DNA of 64,000 bases, from assembly GCF_025399795.1 (NCBI RefSeq), contig NZ_JAODTZ010000047.1, positions 1 through 64,000 on the forward strand, given 5' to 3'. A program made the position numbers and the translations under genes. This DNA comes from Streptomyces rhizosphaerihabitans (GTDB lineage Bacteria > Actinomycetota > Actinomycetes > Streptomycetales > Streptomycetaceae). Positions within the stretch are counted from its first letter, which is position 1; every line of letters begins with the position of its first letter. The notes beneath the pieces are model-generated. The model did not search any database. It saw nothing but the letters and a program-made list of their open reading frames with translations, and was not told the origin of the DNA. Below are positions 52,838-60,967 of the stretch, piece after piece.

Positions 52838-52916
52838 TTGTTCCGGTCACGGAGTTACCTTCGAAGCGCACGCTGTGCACGCCCGGTGCGCCCACGTCGG
52901 ACCCTGGGGGGCCGTG

Positions 52917-53792
52917 ATGGTCGAGGAACTGGTGGCGGCGGGAGTCTCCGTCGTGTCCGTGGGGCTGGTCTACACGATGGCCGCCGCCCGCGTCGTCAAA
53001 CAGTACGAACGGGGCGTGGTGCTGCGGCTCGGCAAGCTGCGCTCCGAGGTCCGCCCTCCCGGCTTCACCATGGTCGTGCCCTTCGTGGACCGGTTGCGCA
53101 AGGTCAACATGCAGATCGTGACCCTGTCCGTGCCGGCCCAGGAGGGCATCACCCGGGACAACGTGACGGTCCGGGTGGACGCGGTCGTCTACTTCAAGGT
53201 GGTGGACGCGGCGAACGCGGTCATCCAGGTCGAGGACTACCGTTTCGCGGTCTCCCAGATGGCGCAGACGTCGCTGCGCTCGATCATCGGCAAGAGCGAC
53301 CTGGACGACCTGCTGTCCAACCGCGAAATGCTCAACCAGGGGATGGAGTTGATGATCGACAGCCCGGCGATCGGCTGGGGTGTGCAGATCGACCGGGTCG
53401 AGATCAAGGACGTGTCGCTGCCGGAGACGATGAAACGGTCGATGGCCCGGCAGGCCGAGGCCGACCGCGAGCGGCGCGCCCGGATCATCAACGCGGACGC
53501 GGAGCTGCAGGCGTCCAAGAAGCTCGCGGAGGCCGCCGAGGTGATGTCGGAACAGCCGGCGGCGCTCCAACTGCGCCTGCTGCAGACGGTGGTGGCGGTC
53601 GCGGCCGAGAAGAACTCCACACTCGTCCTGCCGTTCCCGGTGGAGTTGCTGCGCTTCCTGGAGCGGGCCCAGTCGGGACAGCCGCCGGTCGTTCCTGAGC
53701 GGGCCCCCGATCCCCACCGGCCCGCCGTTCCCGAGCAGGCAGCCGTTGTCCAGCAGCCCGCCGTTCCCGAGCAGGAACCTGACCCCCAGTAA
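52917..53792 (+). CDS. SPFH/band-7 (slipin-like) membrane protein, tail truncated
   Basis: 291 aa from ATG 52917 (GTG 52914 also possible). One N-terminal helix (GVSVVSVGLVYTMAAARVV), then the SPFH domain: VKQYERGVVLRLGKLRSEVR, PFVDRLRKVNMQIVTLSV, DNVTVRVDAVVYFKV. A coiled-coil (RQAEADRERRARIINADAEL) follows. The end is a VPEQ-type repeat stopped by TAA at 53790, although the repeat continues in frame beyond it. Slipins organise membrane microdomains. No NfeD-type partner is adjacent. Confidence 0.9.
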   Translation: MVEELVAAGVSVVSVGLVYTMAAARVVKQYERGVVLRLGKLRSEVRPPGFTMVVPFVDRLRKVNMQIVTLSVPAQEGITRDNVTVRVDAVVYFKVVDAANAVIQVEDYRFAVSQMAQTSLRSIIGKSDLDDLLSNREMLNQGMELMIDSPAIGWGVQIDRVEIKDVSLPETMKRSMARQAEADRERRARIINADAELQASKKLAEAAEVMSEQPAALQLRLLQTVVAVAAEKNSTLVLPFPVELLRFLERAQSGQPPVVPERAPDPHRPAVPEQAAVVQQPAVPEQEPDPQ

Positions 53793-54136
53793 TCCGCCGT
53801 TCCCGAGCAGGCAGCCGCTCCCCGGCAGCCCATCGTTCCGGAGCGGTCGCCAGCTCCTCAACAGGGAGCCGTGCTGCAGGAGTCGACCGATCCTCAGCAG
53901 ACGCCCTTGTCCGAGCGTCCGGTCGCGCCCGAGTGGCCCGTCGGCCCTCGGGAGCCGGTCGTGCCGACGGTCGTACCGACTGCCGGGGCAGGTGCCGGGC
54001 AGGCGTCGCCGACTGCCGTTCGGTGCTCGAGCAACCGGTGCAGGAGCAACCGCCGGGCGGGGAAACCTCCTTGGACCGATCCCGTGGAGGGGCGATATCA
54101 AGACAGGCTCAGATCTCACGGGCCCCGGCGGCGTGA
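53793..54136 (+). pseudogene. Continuation of the SPFH protein's VPEQ repeat tail beyond the stop
   Basis: In the same frame after TAA 53790 the sequence reads SAVPEQAAAPRQPIVPERSP, VAPEWPVGPREPVVP. Near 54020 it slips into the frame giving RSVLEQPVQEQPPGGETSLD, which ends at 54136. A nonsense mutation and a frameshift in an old tail fit best. The remaining 54137-54400 holds the sprD-like promoter; no other gene seen. Confidence 0.6.
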
Positions 54137-54400
54137 GGCGCGTGCGGTGTTTGCGGTGGGAATCCACGGGGGGTGACCACACACAGTCAGGGTGTAGGAC
54201 CCGTACGGCTGTTGTCGTACACGCGTCCTGAAGTCGACCTTGTGGGTTCCCTGTGCGTCTCGGAATAGTGGGCGAGGAACAACTGGCATGGACGTGACGG
54301 TACGGACTTTTCTGCCGTGCTCAGGGCCCATGCCCGTACGCCTTCCGGTCCCGGAGGTCCCCACAACCTCCCGGACCGACCCCCCACAGGAGGACGTGAG

Positions 54401-55483
54401 TTGAAGCACCGACGTATATCCAAGAGGCGTGCCCTCATGGCGGGTGCGGGCATAGCCGCACTGGTCGCCGCCGGAGTCACCTTCCAGACTGCGAACGCGA
54501 GCGAGGTTCCGAAGGGCTCCGTGCCGCACACCCTCTCCGCCACGGCGGCCGGAAAGCTCGCCTCGACCCTCGGCAAGGACCTGGGCGCCGACGTGGCGGG
54601 AACGTACTACGACGCGAAGTCCCGGCACCTCGTCGTCAACGTGCTCGACGAGAGCGCGGCCGACGCCGTCACGGCGGCCGGCGCCAGGGCCAGGATCGTC
54701 GAGAACTCCCTCGCCGAGCTGACGAGCGCCCGTACCACCCTCAAGAAGGACGCGACCATCCCCGGTACGTCCTGGGCGACCGACCCGGAGACCGACAAGG
54801 TCGTCGTCACCGCCGACCGCACGGTCTCCGGGGCCGAGTGGGCCAAGCTCACCGAGGTCGTCGACGGCCTCGGCGCCAAGGCCGAACTCCAGCGCACGAA
54901 GGGGGAGTTCAAGCCCTTCATCGCCGGTGGTGACGCCATCGGCGGTTCCGGCGGGCGCTGTTCGCTCGGCTTCAACGTCGTCAAGGGCGGCCAGCCGTAC
55001 TTCATCACCGCGGGTCACTGCACCGAGGCGATCTCCACCTGGTCGGACTCCAGCGGCAAGCAGATCGGCACGAACGAGCAGTCCAGCTTCCCGGACAACG
55101 ATTTCGGCCTGGTCAAGTACACGGCGACCGTGGACCACCCGAGCGAGGTCGACCTGTACAACGGCTCCACGCAGCCCATCGCCAAGGCGGGCGACGCCAC
55201 CGTCGGCATGAAGGTGACCCGCAGCGGCTCCACGACCCACGTGCACGACGGCACGGTCACCGGCCTGGACGCCACCGTGAACTACGGCAACGGCGACGTC
55301 GTCAACGGCCTCGTCCAGACCGACGTCTGCGCCGAGCCCGGCGACAGCGGCGGCTCGCTCTTCTCCGGCGACACCGCGATCGGCCTCACCTCCGGCGGCA
55401 GCGGCGACTGCACCGCGGGCGGCGAGACCTTCTTCCAGCCGGTGTCCGAGGCGCTCTCGGTCTTCGGCGCCCAGATCGGCTGA
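54401..55483 (+). CDS. Secreted S1E serine protease, Streptogrisin D-like
   Basis: 360 aa from TTG 54401, the only in-frame start after AGGAGG at 54388-54393. Twin-arginine-containing signal (RRALMAGAGIAALVAAGVTF); long propeptide of about 135 residues; mature domain from GGDAIGGSGGRCSLGFNVVK. Triad: ITAGHC, PDNDFGLVKY, CAEPGDSGGSL. Matches S. griseus protease D in the mature region and propeptide length. Its paralogue lies 1.7 kb upstream, with an SPFH gene between. Confidence 0.95.
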   Translation: MKHRRISKRRALMAGAGIAALVAAGVTFQTANASEVPKGSVPHTLSATAAGKLASTLGKDLGADVAGTYYDAKSRHLVVNVLDESAADAVTAAGARARIVENSLAELTSARTTLKKDATIPGTSWATDPETDKVVVTADRTVSGAEWAKLTEVVDGLGAKAELQRTKGEFKPFIAGGDAIGGSGGRCSLGFNVVKGGQPYFITAGHCTEAISTWSDSSGKQIGTNEQSSFPDNDFGLVKYTATVDHPSEVDLYNGSTQPIAKAGDATVGMKVTRSGSTTHVHDGTVTGLDATVNYGNGDVVNGLVQTDVCAEPGDSGGSLFSGDTAIGLTSGGSGDCTAGGETFFQPVSEALSVFGAQIG

Positions 55484-55515
55484 CAGCCTTCCCGGTCCGG
55501 CCTCCCCGGGAAGCC

Positions 55516-55554
55516 GGAGCCCCGTCCCCGCGCCCTTCGCGGGGACGGGGCTCC
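55516..55554 (+). terminator. Terminator after the streptogrisin D-like gene
   Basis: Perfect 17-bp arms (55516-55532, 55538-55554), loop CCCTT, 32 bp past the stop. Confidence 0.88.
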
Positions 55555-55590
55555 CGGGCTTTCCCGGCCGCGGGAGCCGGACACCGAAAG

Positions 55591-55918
55591 AAGAAGGTCT
55601 GCCGCACGCCGACCCTCACCGTGCGCTACGCCGACCGCTCCGCGACCACCCGCAGTCGCACCCTCAAGGAACCGGCAGCCCACTCCTCGACACCGACCGG
55701 CGCCGCGTACCGCATGTACGAGGCGCTCGGCCTCCAACGCGCCAGGGTCCGTGTGATCGCCCTGCGCGCCGAGGGCCTGACCCCCGCGGCGGGGGCCTCC
55801 CACCAGCTCGCCTTCCGACCCGGTCGACGAGAAGGTCCGCCGCATCGAGGAGGCCGCGGACCGGGCGCGGGCGAAGTTCGGCCCCCATGTGATCGGCCTG
55901 GGGGCGCCGGCCGCGTGA
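55591..55918 (+). pseudogene. C-terminal fragment of DNA polymerase IV (dinB), frameshifted
   Basis: LTVRYADRSATTRSRTLKEP, GAAYRMYEALGLQRARVRVI and LRAEGLTPAAGASHQLAF match the little-finger domain of actinobacterial DinB. One extra C near 55829 moves the frame; after it DPVDEKVRRIEEAADRARAK and FGPHVIG run to TGA 55916-55918, the natural end. The palm and fingers are absent. A relic; no start or promoter. Confidence 0.85.
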
Positions 55919-56006
55919 CGTCCGTGCGAGGGCGGGCGGCTCTGCCCGGAGGGCGGTCTCCCGTCCCGCCTTCCCGGCGGGGCCGTCCCGCACCTCCGGA
56001 CAGCCC

Positions 56007-56381
56007 CTAGTTGGCCCAGGGCGGTGTGAGGACCGAGCCGTCGGCCAGTTCCGCCCGGAGGCCGATGGAGGTGGTGACCCAGGAGAGCGCGGTCTCCCGG
56101 GTCGGGTTCTCGATGTCGAGGGTCGCGCCCGGGGTGATGATCACGGTGTCGCCCGCGGCGATCCGCTCGGTGGTGCCGTCGAGCGTCACCAGCAGCTCGC
56201 CGGAGAGGAGAAGAAAGATCTCCTCGCGATTGACGGTGTGAACGGGGGCCCGGTGCCCCGCGGGAATCTCCGCGCGCCAGGCGCACAGCTCCTTGCTGCC
56301 GCTGTTCGGAGCGGCGTACGAGAAGAAACGGGCGCCGTGGATCTCGTGGACGACGGCTTCGGACGAGCGGACGACGGGCAC
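56007..56381 (-). CDS. Small cupin-domain protein
   Basis: 124 aa from GTG 56381 (AGGAGG five bases upstream). Cupin motif 1 APVHTVNREEIFLLLSGELL and motif 2 AAGDTVIITPGATLDIENP, a single beta-barrel that may bind a metal. Divergent from a MarR-type gene with two GTCAAG-CTTGAC operators between, so it is probably the regulator's target. Substrate unknown. Confidence 0.9.
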   Translation of the reverse strand: MPVVRSSEAVVHEIHGARFFSYAAPNSGSKELCAWRAEIPAGHRAPVHTVNREEIFLLLSGELLVTLDGTTERIAAGDTVIITPGATLDIENPTRETALSWVTTSIGLRAELADGSVLTPPWAN

Positions 56382-56408
56382 GGGTGCCTCCTGGGGGCGA
56401 TTGTATTT

Positions 56409-56457
56409 GGTCAAGTAGCTTGACCGATTGCTTGGGAATATAGTCAAGCAGCTTGAC
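56409..56457. promoter_or_regulatory. Two MarR operators in the cupin/marR divergent promoter
   Basis: O1 GGTCAAG-TAG-CTTGACC (56409-56425) and O2 GTCAAG-CAG-CTTGAC (56443-56457), centres 33 bp apart; a half-site TCAAG follows at 56465. Placement between divergent genes suggests one MarR protein represses both. Confidence 0.8.
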
Positions 56458-56486
56458 CAAATCGTCAAGGGTGTTTCAATGCGTGC

Positions 56487-56933
56487 GTGCAGAACTCCGA
56501 GGCCATGGCCCTGTCCGCCGCCCTGCTCGCCACCGCCGGTGAGCTGACGCAACGTATCCATGAGGGCGTGGTCGCCCGCGGGTTCGAGGGGCTGCGCCCC
56601 GCGCACGGCTTCGCCTTCGCGCGGCTCGCGCCGGACGGGGCGACGGTCACCGACCTCGCCGCCCATCTCGGGGTCACCAAGCAGGCCGCCAGCCAGCTCG
56701 TCGAGGAGCTTGTCCGCAAGGGGTATGTCGAGCGGCGGCCGCATCCCGACGACGCGCGGGCCAGGCTCGTCGTGCTCACCGAGCTCGGGTGGGCGTGCAC
56801 CCGAGCGGCGGAAGAGTCCGCCGCGGATGCCGTGCGGGCGTGGGCCGATGTGCTGGGAGAGGGCGAAATGCGCGCGTTGTATACGCGTTTGGTGAGCATC
56901 GCGCCCTACGGTCCCATCAGGCCCGCCTGGTGA
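56487..56933 (+). CDS. MarR-family transcriptional regulator
   Basis: 148 aa from GTG 56487; no clear ribosome site. Winged HTH: ATVTDLAAHLGVTKQAASQL with wing RKGYVERRPHPDDARARLVV. Dimer helices flank. Autoregulation together with the divergent cupin gene is inferred from the two palindromes in the 105-bp gap. Confidence 0.92.
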   Translation: MQNSEAMALSAALLATAGELTQRIHEGVVARGFEGLRPAHGFAFARLAPDGATVTDLAAHLGVTKQAASQLVEELVRKGYVERRPHPDDARARLVVLTELGWACTRAAEESAADAVRAWADVLGEGEMRALYTRLVSIAPYGPIRPAW

Positions 56934-57042
56934 CGCTCGGTCGACCAGGGCAGTCGCTCCGGTTATCACTGGAAGTTTTTACTGACGCGTAACTTCACAC
57001 ATCTGCTACTCGACCGTAACTTGACGAGTGAACAGCATGCTC

Positions 57043-57056
57043 GTGATCCGGATCAC
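57043..57056. promoter_or_regulatory. Crp-like palindrome GTGATCCGGATCAC upstream of the lipase
   Basis: Perfect 14-bp palindrome with GTGA-N6-TCAC form, 47 bp before the lipase start. Two direct CGTAACTT words at 56988 and 57015 lie further up. Binding by Crp is only a guess. Confidence 0.4.
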
Positions 57057-57103
57057 AGGGCGTACACCCCCACAACTCCCTTGAGCCGCAAGGAGATCAC
57101 CCG

Positions 57104-57964
57104 ATGCTGCCCTGGAAGCGAGTGCTCAGACCCCTGGCCGCGCTCCTGCTGACCGCCACGGTCGCAGTCGTCCCCGCCGCCACAGCACAAGCTGATTCCG
57201 CCCCCAGTAGTGGCTGGAACAACTACTCCTGCAAGCCGTCCGCCGCACATCCCCGCCCCGTAGTCCTCGTCCACGGGACCTTCGGGAACTCCGTCGACAA
57301 CTGGCTGGCCCTCGCGCCCTACCTGACCAGCCGCGGGTACTGCGTCTTCTCCCTCGACTACGGGCAGCTGCCCGGGGTCCCCCTCTTCAACGGCCTCGGC
57401 CCCATCGACCGGTCGGCCGCGCAGCTCCAGGTCTTCGTCGACAAGGTGCTCGCCGCGACCGGCGCCGCCAAGGCCGACCTGGTGGGCCACTCGCAGGGCG
57501 GCATGATGCCCCGCTACTACCTCAAGTTCCTCGGCGGAGCCGCCAAGGTGAACGCCCTCGTCGGTATCGCCCCCGACAACCACGGCACGACCCTCAACGG
57601 CCTCGCCAACCTGCTGCCGTACTTCCCCGGCGCCGAGGACCTGCTGTCCGCGGCGACTCCGGGACTCGCGGACCAGGTCGTCGGCTCCGCGTTCCTGACC
57701 AAGCTCAACGCGGGCGGCGACACCGTCGCCGGCGTCCACTACACGGTCATCGCCACCAAGCACGACGAGGTGGTCACGCCGTACGACTCGCAGTTCCTGA
57801 ACGGACCCGACGTCCACAACGTCCTGTTGCAGAACCTGTGCGCGCTCGACCTCTCCGAGCACGTGGCCATCGGGATCTTCGACCGGATCGCGTACCACGA
57901 GGTGGCGAACGCGCTCGACCCGGCACACGCCTCCGCCACCACCTGCGCGTCCGTGTTCAGCTGA
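57104..57964 (+). CDS. Secreted triacylglycerol lipase (class 2 / Streptomyces type)
   Basis: 286 aa from ATG 57104 (AAGGAGA upstream). Signal PLAALLLTATVAVVPAATAQ. PVVLVHGTFGNSVDNWLALA holds the oxyanion-hole HG; nucleophile in VGHSQGGMMPRYYLKF; acid/base likely in ATKHDEVVTPYDSQF and DLSEHVAI. Four Cys can form two disulfides. Hydrolyses extracellular fats or esters. Convergent with the LPMO gene. Confidence 0.94.
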   Translation: MLPWKRVLRPLAALLLTATVAVVPAATAQADSAPSSGWNNYSCKPSAAHPRPVVLVHGTFGNSVDNWLALAPYLTSRGYCVFSLDYGQLPGVPLFNGLGPIDRSAAQLQVFVDKVLAATGAAKADLVGHSQGGMMPRYYLKFLGGAAKVNALVGIAPDNHGTTLNGLANLLPYFPGAEDLLSAATPGLADQVVGSAFLTKLNAGGDTVAGVHYTVIATKHDEVVTPYDSQFLNGPDVHNVLLQNLCALDLSEHVAIGIFDRIAYHEVANALDPAHASATTCASVFS

Positions 57965-57971
57965 CCGGCTC

Positions 57972-58000
57972 GGCGGACCACTCGTCCATGGTGGTCCGCC
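57972..58000 (+). terminator. Terminator after the lipase
   Basis: GGCGGACCAC / GTGGTCCGCC, 10-bp arms (57972-57981, 57991-58000), 9-nt loop. Confidence 0.7.
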
Positions 58001-58072
58001 CGGGCATGTCGGCGTGATCGTCGGTCCGTCCGCGTTCCGAACGTATGCGAACGCGGACGGCCGAGCACGCCG

Positions 58073-58111
58073 CCGGGGGCTGTCCGGCCTGAGCCGCCGG
58101 TCAGCCCCCGG
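58073..58111 (-). terminator. Terminator after the LPMO gene
   Basis: CCGGGGGCTG (58073-58082) pairs with CAGCCCCCGG (58102-58111); an inner CCGGC/GCCGG extends the stem. It lies 15 bp beyond the minus-strand stop. Confidence 0.7.
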
Positions 58112-58125
58112 AGTCCTACGGCCTC

Positions 58126-59190
58126 CTAGCGGCCGCGCCTGCTGTCCGGCGTCGCGCGCCGCCGAACCGAGGCGAACAGCGCCGCGGCACCGAGCGCCAG
58201 GGCGGCGGCACCGCCGATCGCCACGTACGAGGTGGAGGAGTCGCCACCGGTCTCGGCGAGGCTCCGGGAGGAACCGGCGGCCTCCGGCAGGTTCCCCGCG
58301 GAGTCCGCGGACTCCGCGGCGGCCCGGGCGTCCTCGGCCGTCTTGGTGTCCCCGTCGGTCCCGTCGGCTCCGGTGGTGCCCGCGCTCGCGGTCGGCTCCG
58401 CCGACGTACTGGCGTCGTTGTCACCATGGCCGTGGTGCTCCACGGTCGACTTGTCGCTGCCGTCCACGATCTGCTGGTCGGACGGCGCGGAGGCGCTCGG
58501 CGCGGGGGACGTGCCGCCGCCCGCGCCCTTGCCGCCGCCCGCGTCGGCGCCGCTGCCGCCGAACGCGACATCGGAACACGAGTAGAAGGCCTCCGGGCTG
58601 TCCGAGCGCTGCCAGACCGCGTACAGAAGCTGCTTTCCGGAGCGCTCCGGAAGGGTGCCGGAGAAGGTGTAGAAGCCGCCCGAGGCCGCCGGATCGGTGA
58701 CCGTCGCGACCGGGTGCGCCAGGTCCAGGTCGCCCCAGGCCGGCGGCTGCGACGGGTCGTAACCCGCCTTCGTGATGTAGACCTTGAACGTGCCCTTGTG
58801 CGGGGCGGTCACCCGGTACTTGAAGGTGTACGAGCCGCTGCTCACGCTCGTCGCCGGCCAGTCGGAGCGCGCCAGGTCGAGTCCCTTGAACTCGGCATTG
58901 CCGGCGCTGCACAGCCTGCCGTCCGGGATCAGCGCCTGGTGCCGCCCGTTCGCCTCGCCGATGCGGATGCCGTTCCAGTCGTAGAGCGCCTGGGTGCCGC
59001 CCGCCGCGACGGCCGCCTTGCAGGCATCCGACCTGGGGTTCTCCGGACCCTCCGCGTAGCACTGGGACACCCGGCTCACCGGGTCCCCCATCGAGCCGTG
59101 CGCCGAGGCGGGCGCGGCGGCCAGCGTGGACAGGGCGAGCGAGGCGATGCCGAGGACGGCGACGCCGGCGGCCTTGCGGCGTGCGGACAT
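58126..59190 (-). CDS. Cell-wall-anchored lytic polysaccharide monooxygenase (AA10-like)
   Basis: 354 aa from ATG 59190 (GAGGAG six bases upstream). The signal ends ASA, leaving His as residue 1 of the mature protein (HGSMGDPVSRVSQCYAEGPE), as required for the copper histidine brace; the second His is probably in ANGRHQALIPDGRLC. AA10 core to about residue 200. A Gly/Ser/Glu linker leads to LAETGG, a helix and RRRATPDSRRGR, a class E sortase signal of Streptomyces. Copper-dependent oxidation of chitin- or cellulose-like glycans at the wall. I recall an S. coelicolor LPMO beside a lipase gene with a role in morphogenesis. Confidence 0.9.
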   Translation of the reverse strand: MSARRKAAGVAVLGIASLALSTLAAAPASAHGSMGDPVSRVSQCYAEGPENPRSDACKAAVAAGGTQALYDWNGIRIGEANGRHQALIPDGRLCSAGNAEFKGLDLARSDWPATSVSSGSYTFKYRVTAPHKGTFKVYITKAGYDPSQPPAWGDLDLAHPVATVTDPAASGGFYTFSGTLPERSGKQLLYAVWQRSDSPEAFYSCSDVAFGGSGADAGGGKGAGGGTSPAPSASAPSDQQIVDGSDKSTVEHHGHGDNDASTSAEPTASAGTTGADGTDGDTKTAEDARAAAESADSAGNLPEAAGSSRSLAETGGDSSTSYVAIGGAAALALGAAALFASVRRRATPDSRRGR

Positions 59191-59599
59191 GGGGAACTCC
59201 TCGAACGGTCCTGGTGCGTGGGGTGAGTCCCGCATGGCGCTCCGGGCGGGATCCCGTGGGGGTGATCAGAAACTAGCCCCAAGAACCTGTGGAATCGCCT
59301 GCTGGAGGCGGGTGATGGAGATCTTTATGGCGCCGTTAAGGCGGGGCTAACGGGGGGCTCAGGAAGGGCGGTTGCGGAGCCCCGCCTCACTTGCGGCCGA
59401 GCCGCGAGAACGTCCGTGGCCGTCCGCGTCCGTCCGCGGCGGGATGCCTCGGTTGGCTCCTGGAACGGCTCCCGGCGGGGTGGGCGACAGGGCGGACAGG
59501 AACTCGAACCGTCGGTATCCCGTCCCTGCGTGAGCCGCCGATCACCCAGACCGAGGCGCCATCGTCCGGACCGCAACCAGGAGCGTTCTTGTGAAGGAA
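59191..59599. other. Intergenic stretch without supported gene
   Basis: Contains the LPMO promoter region, then sequence of ordinary GC with short ORFs lacking ribosome sites. GGAACTCGAACC at 59499-59510 resembles a minus-strand T-psi-C arm, but no tRNA fold could be built around it. Confidence 0.4.
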
Positions 59600-59764
59600 C
59601 TAGCCGCTGCTGTTTTCTCCGCCCCCCTCTTCCCGAGCCCGGTTGCGTCGCCGCTTTCGACCGACTGCGGTGAGACCGATATTGCTCAGGGCCACGAGCA
59701 GTGCGGACGGTAACTGAGTGAGCAGGCCGCGGCCGATCTCGGCAGCGATCTCGTGCAGGGACAT
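59600..59764 (-). CDS. Small single-helix membrane protein
   Basis: 54 aa from ATG 59764, with GGAG six bases upstream; ATG 59782 is in frame but without a ribosome site. SLHEIAAEIGRGLLTQLPSA, a hydrophobic stretch LLVALSNIGLTAVG, then a basic cluster GRKRRRNR and Glu/Gly tail, so the C-terminus is probably inside. Divergent from the TTA-containing HTH gene. No family recognised. Confidence 0.55.
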   Translation of the reverse strand: MSLHEIAAEIGRGLLTQLPSALLVALSNIGLTAVGRKRRRNRAREEGGGENSSG

Positions 59765-59939
59765 GCCGGTCTCCGTGTTCATCGACGGGTGATGTCACGT
59801 TTGTAGGCCGACACTGTTCGCAGATGGCGCAAAATGATTGATGCCGTACGAGGTTGCGTCCTCGTACGGCGAAACTCCCGATGGGAAGCCACCGCAACTC
59901 TTACGATCTGCGGAAAGTGCGAAGCGGCAAGGGGGACTT

Positions 59940-60746
59940 ATGACCAGGCCGGACAGGGTGACCACGCAGCAGGAGTTCATCCAGGCGCTGCAGGAGCTGG
60001 TCTCCATGACTGGCAGGAGTCCCGAGGACATCGCCAAGCGAAGTGACGTCTCAGGGAACACGGTGCGCGGCGTCATGACGGGGAAGAACTGGCCGCAACT
60101 GCGCACCGTGGAACTGCTTGTCCGTGCCTGCGGCCAGGACCCCAGACCCTGGGTGCATGCATGGGCACCGCTGAACGACGCCCGGCCCCAGCCGATGCGG
60201 GGCAACAACAAGGAACTGCGGGAGCAGATCGACGCACTCGGGGCCGAGCTGACCGGGCTCCGCGAGCAGGTGCGCTCCCTTCGTGACGCTTTGGAGCAGG
60301 GCGAGTGGGGAGACCGGCAGCGCGAACACCGGATGACGAATGCGTACTTCACCTTCCTGACTCAGATGCCGTCCTCCGACTTCAGGCGGGTCGAATTCGA
60401 CGGCGCCAGGGCACCGAGGAGAAATGCCTCGCCCACGCGTACGTACGCGGAGCCCGCCTACGAGGCGATCGATGTGAACTCCCTCCTGGGCAAGATCCAG
60501 GAGCTTGCCACCGTCGAGGGCCTTCCCGGACTGGCCCTGTATCTGGCCACGAGCCAGTTACCCCTGGCGATCGCCACTGTCGCGGTGTACATGGCGCCGC
60601 ATGGCGCGATCTACAACTATGCCAAGAGCGACGTGGACGCGTACCTCGTCGAGCTGAAGGCTTGTGTGCACCGATATCTACGCGACTGCACGGATGACCA
60701 GGCCCTGCCGGCTGACGGAGCCGTGGGGCCTGGGCGGAGCGCCTAG
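59940..60746 (+). CDS. HTH-domain protein with coiled coil and a TTA codon
   Basis: 268 aa from ATG 59940 (AAGGGGG upstream). HTH of XRE type at residues about 10-60: QEFIQALQELVSMTGRSPED, DVSGNTVRGVMTGKNWPQL. Coiled coil about 85-125 (KELREQIDALGAELTGLREQ). C-terminal about 100 residues of unknown fold. Codon 60558-60560 is TTA, which needs the bldA tRNA in Streptomyces, so translation is likely tied to development. Codon use is less GC-biased than neighbours, and it lies beside a tRNA relic; probably acquired. Confidence 0.8.
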   Translation: MTRPDRVTTQQEFIQALQELVSMTGRSPEDIAKRSDVSGNTVRGVMTGKNWPQLRTVELLVRACGQDPRPWVHAWAPLNDARPQPMRGNNKELREQIDALGAELTGLREQVRSLRDALEQGEWGDRQREHRMTNAYFTFLTQMPSSDFRRVEFDGARAPRRNASPTRTYAEPAYEAIDVNSLLGKIQELATVEGLPGLALYLATSQLPLAIATVAVYMAPHGAIYNYAKSDVDAYLVELKACVHRYLRDCTDDQALPADGAVGPGRSA

Positions 60747-60870
60747 CCGTGCGTCTGCCTGTCGCGCATAGGCACCGCGATCCACATCAGTGGCAGTCGC
60801 GGAGGCGGCTGGATACCTGGGTGTGCTTCACAACCATGCGGTCACTCGCACCGCCCTCGAGCCGTGCCGC

Positions 60871-60914
60871 GGAGTCATCTGTCGGATGCGAACCGACGAC
60901 CTATGCGTTACAAG
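60871..60914 (-). other. 3'-half relic of a tRNA-Thr(TGT) gene, likely old attachment site
   Basis: On the minus strand the sequence runs CTTGTAA (anticodon loop, TGT), CGCAT, AGGTC, a perfect T-arm GTCGG-TTCGCAT-CCGAC, then AGATGACTCC. The 5' half is missing: the bases before CTTGTAA do not pair. 3' halves of tRNA genes are the usual att sites of actinobacterial integrative elements. Ends about 50 bp before the acetyltransferase gene. Confidence 0.65.
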
Positions 60915-60967
60915 GTGTGTCCGACAGGGAGCACTGAGGCTGTGATCAGGTAGGTGGCGTGCGGGGT

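Noticed and set aside
56988..57022. CGTAACTT direct repeat upstream of the lipase
   Set aside because: Two short words 27 bp apart without symmetry; could be chance.
59491..59520. Possible tRNA or relic around GGAACTCGAACC
   Set aside because: T-loop-like word only; T-stem arms do not pair and no acceptor or anticodon stem was found.
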